Assembly (NCBI GenBank): GCA_947259045.1
Contig: CAMYKZ010000012.1
Span: 62,001 to 126,000, forward strand
Source of the DNA: an uncultured Afifella sp.
GTDB taxonomy: Bacteria > Pseudomonadota > Alphaproteobacteria > Rhizobiales > Afifellaceae
Length of the DNA stretch: 64,000 nucleotides
Direction of reading: 5' to 3'
Notes under the pieces: model-generated
What the model saw: the letters and a program-made list of their open reading frames with translations, nothing else
The model's database searches: none
Told to the model about the DNA's origin: nothing
Shown here: positions 25,568-34,893 of the stretch, piece after piece
How positions within the stretch are numbered: the stretch's first letter is position 1
How the letters are laid out: each line of letters opens with the position of its first letter
Translations under genes and position numbers: made by a program

Positions 25568-27184
25568 ATGACGGAATCCACAGTTCCGGCGACAACTGAC
25601 AATATCGAGACCGACTACGAGATCGGTCAGGACAATATCAATCCTTTTGGCCTGGATATTCACAATCCGGTGTTTCTGATTTCGGGTCTTTCGATCGTAG
25701 CGTTTGTCATCGTTACATTGATGTTTCAGGAGGCTGCGAAAGACATCTTTGTCAGCATGAGGACGTGGCTCACCTCCAGCCTTGGCTGGTTTTTCCTGTT
25801 GTCAGGGAATATTTTTGTTGTTTTTTGCATACTTCTTGTCGTGACGCCGCTTGGCAAGGTCCGGCTTGGTGGCGCTGATGCCAAGCCGGATTACAGCTAC
25901 ATGGGCTGGTTCGCGATGCTGTTTGCCGCCGGCATGGGTATCGGCCTGATGTTCTTCGGTGTCGCGGAGCCGATGGCGCATTTCGGTACGTCGATGGGCG
26001 GCACGGCCGCCGAAGGCGGCGTTCGCACGGATTGGGCGCCGCTTGGCGGCGCTGCCGGGGATCCGATCGCCGCGCGCAACCTTGCAATGGCGGCGACGAT
26101 CTTCCACTGGGCTCTGCACCCCTGGGCGATATACGCGGTTGTCGCACTGGCGCTGGCGTTTTTCACATTCAACAAGGGCCTTCCACTGACTTTGCGGTCG
26201 GCATTTCATCCGCTGTTCGGCGACCGGGTGTGGGGCTGGACCGGCCACATCATCGATACACTGGCGGTTTTTGCGACGTTGTTCGGCCTGGCCACATCAC
26301 TTGGTTTCGGAACCGAGCAGGCCCTGGCCGGTCTGAATTACCTGTTTGGATGGTCGACAGGAGGCGGCGCCAAGGTTCTGCTGATTGCCGTCATTACGGC
26401 AATCGCGCTGGGCTCCGTGCTGCGCGGTCTTGATGGCGGAGTGAAAGTCCTGTCTGAAATCAATATCGCATTGGCAGCGCTTCTGCTGCTGTTTGTGATC
26501 GTTGTCGGTCCGACACTGACGATCTTCGAAACGATCATTGCCGGCGGCGTGGCCTACGCCAAGGAACTTATCCCGCTCTCAAATCCGTTCGGGCGCGAAG
26601 ACGCCAACTTCTCGCAGGGCTGGACCGCATTCTACTGGGCGTGGTGGATTTCCTGGTCACCGTTTGTCGGCATGTTTATCGCCCGTGTTTCGCGTGGCCG
26701 AACCGTGCGCGAATTCATCGTTTGCGTGATCTTCATTCCGACATTCGTCTGTGTTCTGTGGATGGGCGCCTTCGGCGGCACTGCCATTGCCCAGGTCGTT
26801 GCAGATGCGTCAGCCCCGGTTGCCACTGCCGCAACCGAACTTGGCCTGTTTGAAATGCTGAAACCACTGCCACTGTCCGGGATTACATCGTTCCTCGGGA
26901 TCGTTCTGGTTCTTGTGTTCTTCGTCACATCGTCGGATTCCGGATCTCTGGTGATCGACACGATCACTGCCGGCGGCAAAACGGATGCGCCGGTTGCCCA
27001 ACGGGTATTCTGGTGCACATTCGAGGGACTGGTCGCCGCGGTGTTGTTGCTGGTCGGCGGAACAAGCGGCCTGACGGCACTGCAGGCCATGGCTGTCTCA
27101 ACCGGCTTCCCGTTCACGATCGTGCTGCTGGCAATGTGCGTCAGCCTTTTCATCGGGCTGCGATCCGTCGATCCAAACAGCTGA
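25568..27184 (+). CDS. BCCT family glycine betaine/choline/carnitine transporter
   Basis: Sodium- or proton-coupled importer of quaternary ammonium osmolytes, 538 residues and 12 predicted helices. The family signatures are MGWFAMLFAAGMGIGLMFFGVAEP and FYWAWWISWSPFVGMFIARVSRGRTVREF; the tryptophan-rich helix forms the betaine-binding site. ATG 25568 with GGAGGGG is preferred to an earlier in-frame ATG at 25544. The C-terminal cytosolic tail is short (RSVDPNS), so it lacks the long osmosensing tail of BetP. Its last 87 bp overlap the convergent SleB-type gene. Confidence 0.94.
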   Translation: MTESTVPATTDNIETDYEIGQDNINPFGLDIHNPVFLISGLSIVAFVIVTLMFQEAAKDIFVSMRTWLTSSLGWFFLLSGNIFVVFCILLVVTPLGKVRLGGADAKPDYSYMGWFAMLFAAGMGIGLMFFGVAEPMAHFGTSMGGTAAEGGVRTDWAPLGGAAGDPIAARNLAMAATIFHWALHPWAIYAVVALALAFFTFNKGLPLTLRSAFHPLFGDRVWGWTGHIIDTLAVFATLFGLATSLGFGTEQALAGLNYLFGWSTGGGAKVLLIAVITAIALGSVLRGLDGGVKVLSEINIALAALLLLFVIVVGPTLTIFETIIAGGVAYAKELIPLSNPFGREDANFSQGWTAFYWAWWISWSPFVGMFIARVSRGRTVREFIVCVIFIPTFVCVLWMGAFGGTAIAQVVADASAPVATAATELGLFEMLKPLPLSGITSFLGIVLVLVFFVTSSDSGSLVIDTITAGGKTDAPVAQRVFWCTFEGLVAAVLLLVGGTSGLTALQAMAVSTGFPFTIVLLAMCVSLFIGLRSVDPNS

Positions 27185-28381
27185 TTGTCGGTCCGTCTTC
27201 TTCAGTTTGCGGGCCCAGCGCGGCTTCACATAATCAGCATGATAATGGGTGGAATCGCCAACGTCCGGCAGCCATATGTTACCAGCCGTCACTTCACGGG
27301 CGACATATTTGGCTTTCTTGTAAAGGGCCGATGAGCGGATCTTGTCGCGTATGCCGTCACAGGCGAATGAAAACTGGCAACGGTTGCGCCACTTCTTGTT
27401 CTGGTAAACCACACCGCAAATGGTTGACGGATAGGCCGGGTTCTTGACCCGGTTGAGAATCACCTGACCAACCGCCGCCTGGCCGCGAGCCGGCTCGCCG
27501 CGGGCCTCAAAATATATCCCGCGGGCCAGACAGGCCTGTTGCGATTCCTTGGTCGCATTGGCAGGAAGCGCGTTAGCCGCCCATTTGTGATCGCCAGGGC
27601 GGCGGCGCTGTGGGCCGTGGCCGGTCAGGAAATTCGCCAGGTTGATATCTCCCGGGCGGCGCCGCGGCATCAGGGCCGGCGCCAGAACCTGATTGGTTTC
27701 GTCGCCGATCAGCGCATTGAACGGCGTGTCCAGATTTGCCGTGGCCGGCGCATAGGCGACAACGGTCACTTCAGCAAAACTCTGTTCCACCGGTATGCCC
27801 GGCACGAGGCGCGGTTTCACTTTCGCCATCATGATGTTGGCGGTTTCGGTCAGACCGTCGCGCCTGATAAAGGAATTGTGCGCCAGCATGACGTCTTCAA
27901 AGCGGGACGAACCGGCAGGCGCCAGGGCAACCTTGGGCAGTTCGCTGCCTTCATAGGATGAAAAAATATCCTTCAGGTCCCAGATTGTGCCGGATGTCGG
28001 CACCTTCCGTTCAATCTCCGCCCGCGGCGGCCGGCTGCTCAGAAAATCGCCCTTTGCCGCCCGGTTGACGCGTTGAACCGTGGCGTCGAATGGTTCATTG
28101 GCCACAGTGCCGGTGACGATCTGAGCGTCAACTGCGCCGGGCAAGAGCCCGCCAACCACCGGCCCGGCGTCGGTAAACCGGAATGTCGCGGTATGCGCGG
28201 ACCTGCTCGGCTTGCCGGGAATGAAAGCCGTCCAGCGGGCGCCGTTCTGCACCGCATGCGGCTCGTCTGCGACATCCTGAAAATCGATCCTGCTGGTCGA
28301 CACTGCAAGTGCAGCAGTCATCGCGACTGCCGCTAACGGAAATTTCCATGCCAACCGATAGAAAGGGGAAACACGACCCAT
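27098..28381 (-). CDS. Cell wall hydrolase, SleB/CwlJ family
   Basis: Exported peptidoglycan hydrolase of 427 residues starting at ATG 28381 (a TTG at 28387 is less likely). An N-terminal hydrophobic segment (residues about 8–28) is a signal peptide or anchor. A long low-complexity periplasmic region follows, including a repeat-like PRRRPGDINLA / RRRPGDHKWA. The C-terminal hydrolase_2 domain has the catalytic glutamate in CLARGIYFEARGEPARGQAAVGQVILNRV (in part), then FSFACDG and STHYHADYVKPRWA. Outside spore-formers, such proteins act in cell-wall remodelling. Its 3' end overlaps the BCCT gene by 87 bp; upstream is a CtrA-like near match. Confidence 0.9.
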   Translation of the reverse strand: MGRVSPFYRLAWKFPLAAVAMTAALAVSTSRIDFQDVADEPHAVQNGARWTAFIPGKPSRSAHTATFRFTDAGPVVGGLLPGAVDAQIVTGTVANEPFDATVQRVNRAAKGDFLSSRPPRAEIERKVPTSGTIWDLKDIFSSYEGSELPKVALAPAGSSRFEDVMLAHNSFIRRDGLTETANIMMAKVKPRLVPGIPVEQSFAEVTVVAYAPATANLDTPFNALIGDETNQVLAPALMPRRRPGDINLANFLTGHGPQRRRPGDHKWAANALPANATKESQQACLARGIYFEARGEPARGQAAVGQVILNRVKNPAYPSTICGVVYQNKKWRNRCQFSFACDGIRDKIRSSALYKKAKYVAREVTAGNIWLPDVGDSTHYHADYVKPRWARKLKKTDRQSAVWIDGSQPDEKADAHCQQHDREREAG

Positions 28382-28484
28382 ACTCAACGTACCTTTATCT
28401 CAACATCCCCCCGTCACCATGTTGATCGATACGGGTCGAAAGTGCTGTCTGGATGCAACAGTTCGAATTTTAATCAAATTGCGG

Positions 28485-28500
28485 TTGATAACCGGTTAAC
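28485..28500. promoter_or_regulatory. Near-match CtrA box upstream of the SleB-type gene
   Basis: TTGA-TAACCGG-TTAA followed by C differs from TTAA-N7-TTAAC at one base. It is 104 bp upstream of the SleB-type start, in the 244-bp gap to ppdK. The rest of the gap holds nothing I could identify. Confidence 0.3.
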
Positions 28501-28625
28501 GCCAGACGGTTCCCGGCTGGAATTCTTAGTCGCGGTGAATCATGCGTTAAAGTTGACGAGGACATGACCAGAGGATGGCAATGGCTGCCGTCCGGTTGTG
28601 TTCTGATTGTCCAGGCTGGACCTGT

Positions 28626-31283
28626 TCAGGCCCCGTCGCGCATTGCCAGGGCGGCCTGAGCGGCAGCGAGCCTGGCGATCGGCACGCGGTATGGCGAGCA
28701 GGAGACATAATCCAGCCCGATCGCTTCGCAGAACTGGATCGACGCCGGATCTCCGCCATGTTCGCCGCATAGACCGAGCTTGAGATCGTCGCGCACCTTG
28801 CGGCCTTCATTGACGGCCACGCGCATCAGAATGCCGACGCCTTCCGTATCAAGTGTCGCGAACGGATCCTTCTCCATCAGACCGGCGTCCTGATAGGCTC
28901 CCAGGAAACTTGCGGAATCGTCGCGTGAGATGCCGTAGGCGGTTTGAGTCAGATCATTGGTTCCGAATGAAAAGAATTCGGCGATTTCGGCGATATCCTG
29001 GGCACGCAGCGCGGCGCGCGGCAATTCGATCATCGTGCCGACGGAATAGGCAACCGGGCTTTCGATCGTCTGCGCGGTATCGTCGATCACCGCCTTCACC
29101 GCCTCCAGTTCACTGGCCATGCTGACAAGCGGCACCATAATTTCGGGGCTCACCGTAACGCCGGTTATCCGCTCCACATGGGCTGCGGCCTCAAGGATTG
29201 CGCGGGTCTGGATTTCGATGATTTCAGGGAAGGTGATCAACAGCCGGCAACCCCGGTGGCCAAGCATCGGATTGACCTCGGTCAGGGCGATGACGCGTTC
29301 GCGCAGCCGGGCTTCGTCGACCTGCATCGAACCGGCGACGACTTTGATCTCCTCATCGGTCTTCGGCAGGAACTCATGCAGCGGCGGGTCGAGCAGGCGC
29401 ACGGTGACGGGAAAGCCCTGCATGATCGTGAATAATTCGATGAAATCATCGCGCTGCATGGGCAGGATCTTTTCCAGCGCCGCACGACGTCCATCGGAAT
29501 CCTCCGCCAGGATCATCTCGCGGACCGCCATGATCCGCTCGCCCTCAAAGAACATGTGCTCGGTGCGCGACAGGCCGATGCCCTCGGCGCCGAAATCGCG
29601 GGCGGCGCTGCTGTCGAGCGCCGTTTCGGCATTGGCGCGGATCTTCAGCCTGCGAACACTGTCAGCCCAGCCCATCAAGGTGCTGAATTCGCCGGTCAGT
29701 TCCGGCTGCAGCATGGGCACAGGCCCATCCATCACCTCGCCGCTTGACCCGTCGATCGTAATCACATCGCCACGGCTCCAGCTCCGGCCAAGCGCTGACA
29801 TCGTGCCTGCTTTGGCATCGATCTTGACCATGCCGGCACCGGAGACGCAGGGCTTGCCCATGCCACGGGCGACAACCGCGGCATGGCTGGTCATGCCGCC
29901 CCGGGCCGTCAGAATACCCTTGGCGGCGATCATCCCGTGAATATCTTCCGGGCTGGTTTCCGCCCGCACAAGGACGACATCGCGGTCTTCGCGGGCCGCC
30001 TGTTCGGCGTCTTCGGAGGAAAACACGATTTCACCGGTCGCAGCACCTGGCGATGCCGGAAGGCCTCTGGCGATCACGGACCGGTCGGCGTCGGGATCAA
30101 GGGTGGGATGCAGCAGTTGATCAAGCGATGCCGGGTCCACCTGGCGCACGGCGTCGTCCTGGCTGATCACACCCTCATTGGCCAGATCGACAGCGATCTT
30201 CAGCGCCGCTTTTGCTGTGCGCTTTCCAGACCGCGTCTGCAGCATCCACAATTTGCCGCGCTCGATGGTGAACTCCATGTCCTGCATGTCGCGGTAATGG
30301 GCCTCGAGCCGGTTGGCGATGCCGATGAACTCGTGAAACGCATCCGGCATCAGGGCTTCCAGCGAAGGCGCATCGGCGCCCGCCGCCTTGCGGGCGTCTT
30401 CCGTCAGGTCCTGCGGCGTGCGGATGCCGGCAACCACATCCTCGCCCTGGGCGTTGACAAGGAACTCGCCGTAGAGCTCCGGCTCGCCGGTCGACGGGTT
30501 GCGCGTAAAGGCAACGCCGGTAGCCGACGTATCGCCCATATTGCCGAATACCATGGCCTGGATATTGACCGCCGTGCCCCATTCGTCGGGGATATCGTGA
30601 AGCTGGCGATAGGCGATGGCGCGGGCATTCATCCACGAATTGAAAACCGCTCCGATGGCGCCCCACAATTGGTCCATCGGATCCTGCGGGAACGGATGTT
30701 CCAGCATTTCCTCAACCAGCGCCTTGTAGCGTTCGACAATGTTGCGCCAGTCATCGGCATCCAGTCCGGTATCTTCCTGAACACCCTTTTTCTCACGCTC
30801 GATTTCCAGAATCGATTCGAATTCGTGATGATCGATGCCAAGCACCACATCGGCGTACATCTGTATGAATCGGCGGTAGGAATCAAAGGCAAAGCGAGGG
30901 TCGGCAGTCCCGGCGATGGCTTCGACGGTCTCGTCATTGAGGCCAAGGTTCAACACCGTATCCATCATGCCCGGCATGGATGCCCGGCTGCCGGAGCGCA
31001 CCGAAACAAGGAGCGGATTGGCAGGATCACCGAAGCCCCTGACGGTCAGACCGGCAATTTGGGCCAGAGCCGCATCGACCTCTTCGCGCAATCCGGCCGG
31101 AAAGGTCTGCTCATTGTCGTAATAGGCCGTGCAAACCTCTGCGGTAATGGTGAAGCCGGGCGGAACCGGGAGGCCCAGCGCCGCCATTTCCGCCAGATTG
31201 GCGCCTTTGCCACCCAGCAGATCACGCATCGCAGCCGACCCTTCGGCCTGGCCGTCACCAAACGTATAGACCCATTTGGCCAT
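28626..31283 (-). CDS. ppdK: Pyruvate, phosphate dikinase
   Basis: Cytosolic enzyme interconverting pyruvate + ATP + Pi and phosphoenolpyruvate + AMP + PPi, 885 residues. ATG 31283 gives MAKWVYTFGDG and follows GGGGGA; the frame is open to 31328. The N-terminal ATP-grasp domain (LLGGKGANLAEMAALGLPVPPGF), the swivelling domain with phosphohistidine in GGMTSHAAVVARGMGKPCV, and the C-terminal PEP/pyruvate barrel with LGLCGEHGGDP are all intact. A full-length enzyme of this type supports gluconeogenesis or C4 metabolism. A same-strand cyclase gene is 155 bases upstream; co-transcription is uncertain. Confidence 0.97.
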   Translation of the reverse strand: MAKWVYTFGDGQAEGSAAMRDLLGGKGANLAEMAALGLPVPPGFTITAEVCTAYYDNEQTFPAGLREEVDAALAQIAGLTVRGFGDPANPLLVSVRSGSRASMPGMMDTVLNLGLNDETVEAIAGTADPRFAFDSYRRFIQMYADVVLGIDHHEFESILEIEREKKGVQEDTGLDADDWRNIVERYKALVEEMLEHPFPQDPMDQLWGAIGAVFNSWMNARAIAYRQLHDIPDEWGTAVNIQAMVFGNMGDTSATGVAFTRNPSTGEPELYGEFLVNAQGEDVVAGIRTPQDLTEDARKAAGADAPSLEALMPDAFHEFIGIANRLEAHYRDMQDMEFTIERGKLWMLQTRSGKRTAKAALKIAVDLANEGVISQDDAVRQVDPASLDQLLHPTLDPDADRSVIARGLPASPGAATGEIVFSSEDAEQAAREDRDVVLVRAETSPEDIHGMIAAKGILTARGGMTSHAAVVARGMGKPCVSGAGMVKIDAKAGTMSALGRSWSRGDVITIDGSSGEVMDGPVPMLQPELTGEFSTLMGWADSVRRLKIRANAETALDSSAARDFGAEGIGLSRTEHMFFEGERIMAVREMILAEDSDGRRAALEKILPMQRDDFIELFTIMQGFPVTVRLLDPPLHEFLPKTDEEIKVVAGSMQVDEARLRERVIALTEVNPMLGHRGCRLLITFPEIIEIQTRAILEAAAHVERITGVTVSPEIMVPLVSMASELEAVKAVIDDTAQTIESPVAYSVGTMIELPRAALRAQDIAEIAEFFSFGTNDLTQTAYGISRDDSASFLGAYQDAGLMEKDPFATLDTEGVGILMRVAVNEGRKVRDDLKLGLCGEHGGDPASIQFCEAIGLDYVSCSPYRVPIARLAAAQAALAMRDGA

Positions 31284-31438
31284 ACTGTCCCCCGAGACTC
31301 GTGTGCCGGCGGCATATCCAACGCGCACGCCGCGCCTGTCCAGCCTTTGCTAGCCGCTTACGATGCGTTGCACAATGGGGCTTTCAGCCGAACGGAAAGG
31401 TATCCCCGGTTTGGTCTGTCCGGAACAAATAAATGACG

Positions 31439-33022
31439 TTATGCCGTCATGCGCCGACGGCCATCGCGCACGGGTGCGAAAACTTCCACCGGTTCGGAAA
31501 CATTGTGCAAATTCTGGCGACCGAGCGATATCAATTCGCCGGGCGCGGCTTCGGCGATGGCATCGGTCACCAATATCTGCCGGCTTATCACTTTGCCTAG
31601 ATCCGCCAGCCGCGCCGCCACATTGGCGGCCGCCCCGATGACCGTAAAATCAAGCCGGTCGGCGGAGCCGACATTGCCGTAGGTCACCCAGCCGTAACTT
31701 GCGCCGATGGCGCAGGCGAGTTTTTCGTTGCTGCCGGTAACGCTGATGCCGGACACCGCCGCGCCGATCCGGCTGGCTGCAGACATGGCGTTGGCGCAGG
31801 CCTGCTGGGCATCGCCGTCCTGGGGAAATATCGCCAGAACCGCATCGCCGATAAACTTGAGCACCTCGCCGCCATATTCACGCACAAGACCGTCGGTTGT
31901 CTCGAAGAAACCGTTCAGCAGCGCAAGGTAATCTTCCCTCGGCATCTCTTCCGCCAGCCTGGAAGAATGGCGCAGATCGCAAAACAGGATCGCCGCTTCG
32001 ATATCATCGCCATCACCGCGGCGGATCTCGCCGCCCAGAACCCGCGCGCCGGTCCGCCTGCCAAGATAGGTTTCAAGCAGGACGCCGGCATTGGTGCGCT
32101 GGGTCAGCACCTCGTAGAACCGGCTGATCACCGCAGAACACTCAAACACAAGCCCGAGATTGGCCGTGGTGAAGCCGCCCGGATGATCCGATGCCAGAGT
32201 CATGACGTTGATCTGGCCGTTTGAAAACGGCAGCGGCATGGCGACATAGTCAGTCGCGCCCTCCGCTTTCAGATCCGCCATAATGGGAAAGTTGAACTCC
32301 ACATCATGATCGGCATAGGAGCCGGTCAAAGGCTGGCGGACACCACCCATACCCTCGCTGACATAGCGGATCGGGCTGTTGATATAGGCGTCGTCGCGAA
32401 GATTTTCATGCGATGCGCTGTTGACCTTTACGTCATCGGAACCTCGCTGCCAGACATGCGATGAACCTGCGATCTGCGGGTGCAGCGACCAGATCGTCAC
32501 GTTCAGCCGTGAAACGGCGATACTGTCGTGCACGAAGCGGTTGCCGAGTTGGCGCGTAAGGGTTGCGATATCGGGGCATAACCAGGCTTCGCGCATCAGC
32601 CAGTTGATCAGTGCGCCGCTGACATTGCCATCTGCGGTGCGCCCGGGCAGGCCGTCTTCAGCCGCATAATCGGTGACGACGCCGGGCATGAAAGCCAGAT
32701 GGCCTTCAACAGCACGCGATTCCGGCAGCGCGTTCTCGTAACTCCAGGCGGCATTGGGGACTGTCTTGCCGCCGGCGTCGACATTCCAATAGGTCGCCGT
32801 GCCCTTGAACGGACAGAATGAGCGCTGATCGGAACGGTCACCGTTCAGCGCGGCGACATCTTCCCTGGGGAAATAGATTGTCGGCGGCAACCGCGTTTCG
32901 TGCATCATCTTGGCGGAACGACTGTCAGCCAGGATGACATCTCCTCGCCGCGCAGTGACGCGACCGGCAATCGGCTCGACCTTGATGCGGTAGGCGCTTT
33001 GTGAATCCGGCATAGTGCACAT
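31439..33022 (-). CDS. DUF427 domain fused to class III adenylate cyclase
   Basis: Protein of 527 residues in three parts. Residues about 10–115 are a DUF427 domain (ADSRSAKMMHETRLPPTIYFP … CPFKGTATYW). Residues about 135–310 are a sensor-like region (LHPQIAGSSHVW, GGVRQPLTG), as found before cyclases in Hyphomicrobiales. Residues 341–500 are a class III cyclase domain with metal-binding D349 and D393, purine-specifying K389 and D458 (an adenylate-cyclase pair), and N467/R471. It should therefore make cAMP. No signal peptide or membrane helix. ATG 33022 or 33013 may be used. Divergent from prfC over a gap holding a 13-bp tandem repeat. Confidence 0.87.
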   Translation of the reverse strand: MCTMPDSQSAYRIKVEPIAGRVTARRGDVILADSRSAKMMHETRLPPTIYFPREDVAALNGDRSDQRSFCPFKGTATYWNVDAGGKTVPNAAWSYENALPESRAVEGHLAFMPGVVTDYAAEDGLPGRTADGNVSGALINWLMREAWLCPDIATLTRQLGNRFVHDSIAVSRLNVTIWSLHPQIAGSSHVWQRGSDDVKVNSASHENLRDDAYINSPIRYVSEGMGGVRQPLTGSYADHDVEFNFPIMADLKAEGATDYVAMPLPFSNGQINVMTLASDHPGGFTTANLGLVFECSAVISRFYEVLTQRTNAGVLLETYLGRRTGARVLGGEIRRGDGDDIEAAILFCDLRHSSRLAEEMPREDYLALLNGFFETTDGLVREYGGEVLKFIGDAVLAIFPQDGDAQQACANAMSAASRIGAAVSGISVTGSNEKLACAIGASYGWVTYGNVGSADRLDFTVIGAAANVAARLADLGKVISRQILVTDAIAEAAPGELISLGRQNLHNVSEPVEVFAPVRDGRRRMTA

Positions 33023-33033
33023 GTAGGTCAGAC

Positions 33034-33077
33034 AGCGCCGGCGTCAAAGCCCGGCGTAAAAGCCCGGCGTAAAAGCC
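33034..33077. repeat. 13-bp tandem repeat in the cyclase/prfC divergent region
   Basis: AGCCCGGCGTAAA occurs twice in tandem (33048–33060 and 33061–33073), followed by AGCC, and a degenerate copy (AGCGCCGGCGTCAA) precedes at 33034–33047. The array lies just upstream of the DUF427–cyclase start and 148 bp upstream of prfC. It could be an operator array or slippage product. Confidence 0.7.
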
Positions 33078-33224
33078 ATGTCCGGCCGATTGTCGACCGA
33101 GTGGATAAACAGTGGCGCCGGTTGAATGTCATACCAGCATCGGAAGCGTCGGCTCAGCCTGTAGACTTTGCCCTTCGCCCGGTCTATTCAGCTTCGTCAG
33201 CCGGGTTCCGAAGGGGCCTGGCCC

Positions 33225-34838
33225 ATGTCCCGATACACAGGTTCTTCCATGCCGGTACCGTATGACCGCCGCCGCACCTTTGCGATTATTTCCCACCCCG
33301 ATGCCGGCAAGACCACGCTGACGGAGCGGCTATTAGTGGCCGGTGGCGCGATCCATCTGGCCGGCAATGTGAAGGCGCGCGGCGAAGCCCGGAGGGCGCG
33401 CTCCGACTGGATGAAGATCGAACAGGAGCGCGGCATTTCCGTCACCAGTTCTGTGATGACGTTCGAATATGACGGGCTTCAGTTCAATCTGCTCGACACG
33501 CCGGGCCATGAAGATTTCTCCGAGGACACCTATCGGACATTAACTGCGGTTGACAGTGCGATCATGGTGATCGACGCCGCCAAGGGCATTGAAAACCAGA
33601 CCCGCAAGCTTTTCGAAGTCTGCCGCTTACGCGATATTCCCATCATCACCTTTATCAACAAGGTCGACCGGGAAGGCCGCGAGCCGTTCGAACTGCTCGA
33701 TCAGATCCAGGACGAATTGCAGCTCGACATCGCGCCGCGGGTCTGGCCGGTCGGCATGGGTGGACTGTTTGCCGGCTGTTACGACCTGGAGGCAAACCGG
33801 TTCCTGACCATGGCCGACCAGGCCAAGGGTGAAGCCAGCAGCGCTTTTGGCAAGATTGTCGAATGCACCGGCATCGACGATGAAAAACTGGACCGGCTTG
33901 TGCCGGCACAGGTGCTTGAAAGCGCCCGCGAGGAGGTCGAACTGCTGGCGGCGGGTTATTCCGAATTCGACGAGGAGGCCTACCGCGAGGGCCTTCTGAC
34001 GCCGGTGATCTTCGGCAGCGCGCTGCGCGACTTCGGCGTCGGCAGTCTGCTTGACCTGATTGCCCGCCGGGCACCGGGCCCGCGGCCCAGCGTCACCGAC
34101 CAGCGCCTGGTCGAGCCGGATGAAAAACCGGTCACCGGTTTCGTCTTCAAAGTGCAGGCCAATATGGACAAGAACCACCGTGACCGTATTGCCTTCCTCC
34201 GGCTGTGTTCCGGCGATTTCAAACGCGGCATGAAGCTGCGCCAGGTCCGCACCGGCAAGGATATCATGGTGCACAGCCCGATCATCTTCATGGCCCAGGA
34301 TCGCGAGATCGCCGAGGAAGCCGGCGCCGGCGACGTCATCGGCCTGCCCAACCACGGCTCGATCCGCGTCGGCGATACCTTTACCGAAGGCGAAATATTC
34401 CGGTTTACCGGCCTGCCCGCCTTTGCCCCGGAAATCCTGCGCCGGGTACGCCTTGTGGACACGACACGGATCAAGCAGATGCGCCAGGCGCTGCAGGATC
34501 TCTCCGAAGAAGGGCTGATCCAGGTGTTCAAGCCGGATGTCGGTTCGCAATGGATCATCGGCGTGATCGGCCAGTTGCAGCTCGATGTGGTCAAGGACCG
34601 GGTGCGCACCGAATACAAGGTGGAGCTGGAATTCGAAGCGGCGCCCTACCAGGCGGCGCGCTGGCTGCGCGCCGACGATGAAAAGGCGCTGGCCGATTTC
34701 GTCAAGGCGCACAAATCCGCTGTGATGGACGACCGCGACGGCGATCCGGTGTTCCTGGCGGAGAGCCTGTGGGAAATGAACTACAAGAGCCAGAAACACG
34801 AAGACGTGCAGTTCCTGAAGACCAAGGAACTGGAGTGA
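33225..34838 (+). CDS. prfC: Peptide chain release factor 3
   Basis: GTPase that recycles RF1/RF2 from the ribosome after termination, 537 residues. The G1 motif is in ISHPDAGKTTLTE near residues 20–32, G3 in LLDTPGHEDFSEDTYR and G4 in FINKVDRE. The RF3-specific C-terminal domain (VVKDRVRTEYKVELEFE, DDEKALADFVKAHKSAVMDDRDGDPVFLAES in part) is intact. ATG 33225 with GGGG upstream is chosen over a frame opening at 33168 and an inner ATG at 33249. It is followed after 55 bases by a DMT permease gene. Confidence 0.95.
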   Translation: MSRYTGSSMPVPYDRRRTFAIISHPDAGKTTLTERLLVAGGAIHLAGNVKARGEARRARSDWMKIEQERGISVTSSVMTFEYDGLQFNLLDTPGHEDFSEDTYRTLTAVDSAIMVIDAAKGIENQTRKLFEVCRLRDIPIITFINKVDREGREPFELLDQIQDELQLDIAPRVWPVGMGGLFAGCYDLEANRFLTMADQAKGEASSAFGKIVECTGIDDEKLDRLVPAQVLESAREEVELLAAGYSEFDEEAYREGLLTPVIFGSALRDFGVGSLLDLIARRAPGPRPSVTDQRLVEPDEKPVTGFVFKVQANMDKNHRDRIAFLRLCSGDFKRGMKLRQVRTGKDIMVHSPIIFMAQDREIAEEAGAGDVIGLPNHGSIRVGDTFTEGEIFRFTGLPAFAPEILRRVRLVDTTRIKQMRQALQDLSEEGLIQVFKPDVGSQWIIGVIGQLQLDVVKDRVRTEYKVELEFEAAPYQAARWLRADDEKALADFVKAHKSAVMDDRDGDPVFLAESLWEMNYKSQKHEDVQFLKTKELE

Positions 34839-34893
34839 GCGGGCGGCAGCAAGCCGGCGCTTTGTTCGATCAGCGGGCAGGAGCGAAATAACC

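Noticed and set aside
29883-31436. Long antisense frames opposite ppdK, prfC (33627–34958) and nadA/nadB (46122–47636)
   Set aside because: Each lies opposite a clearly functional gene and its translation is rich in His, Arg and Gly with no domain signal.
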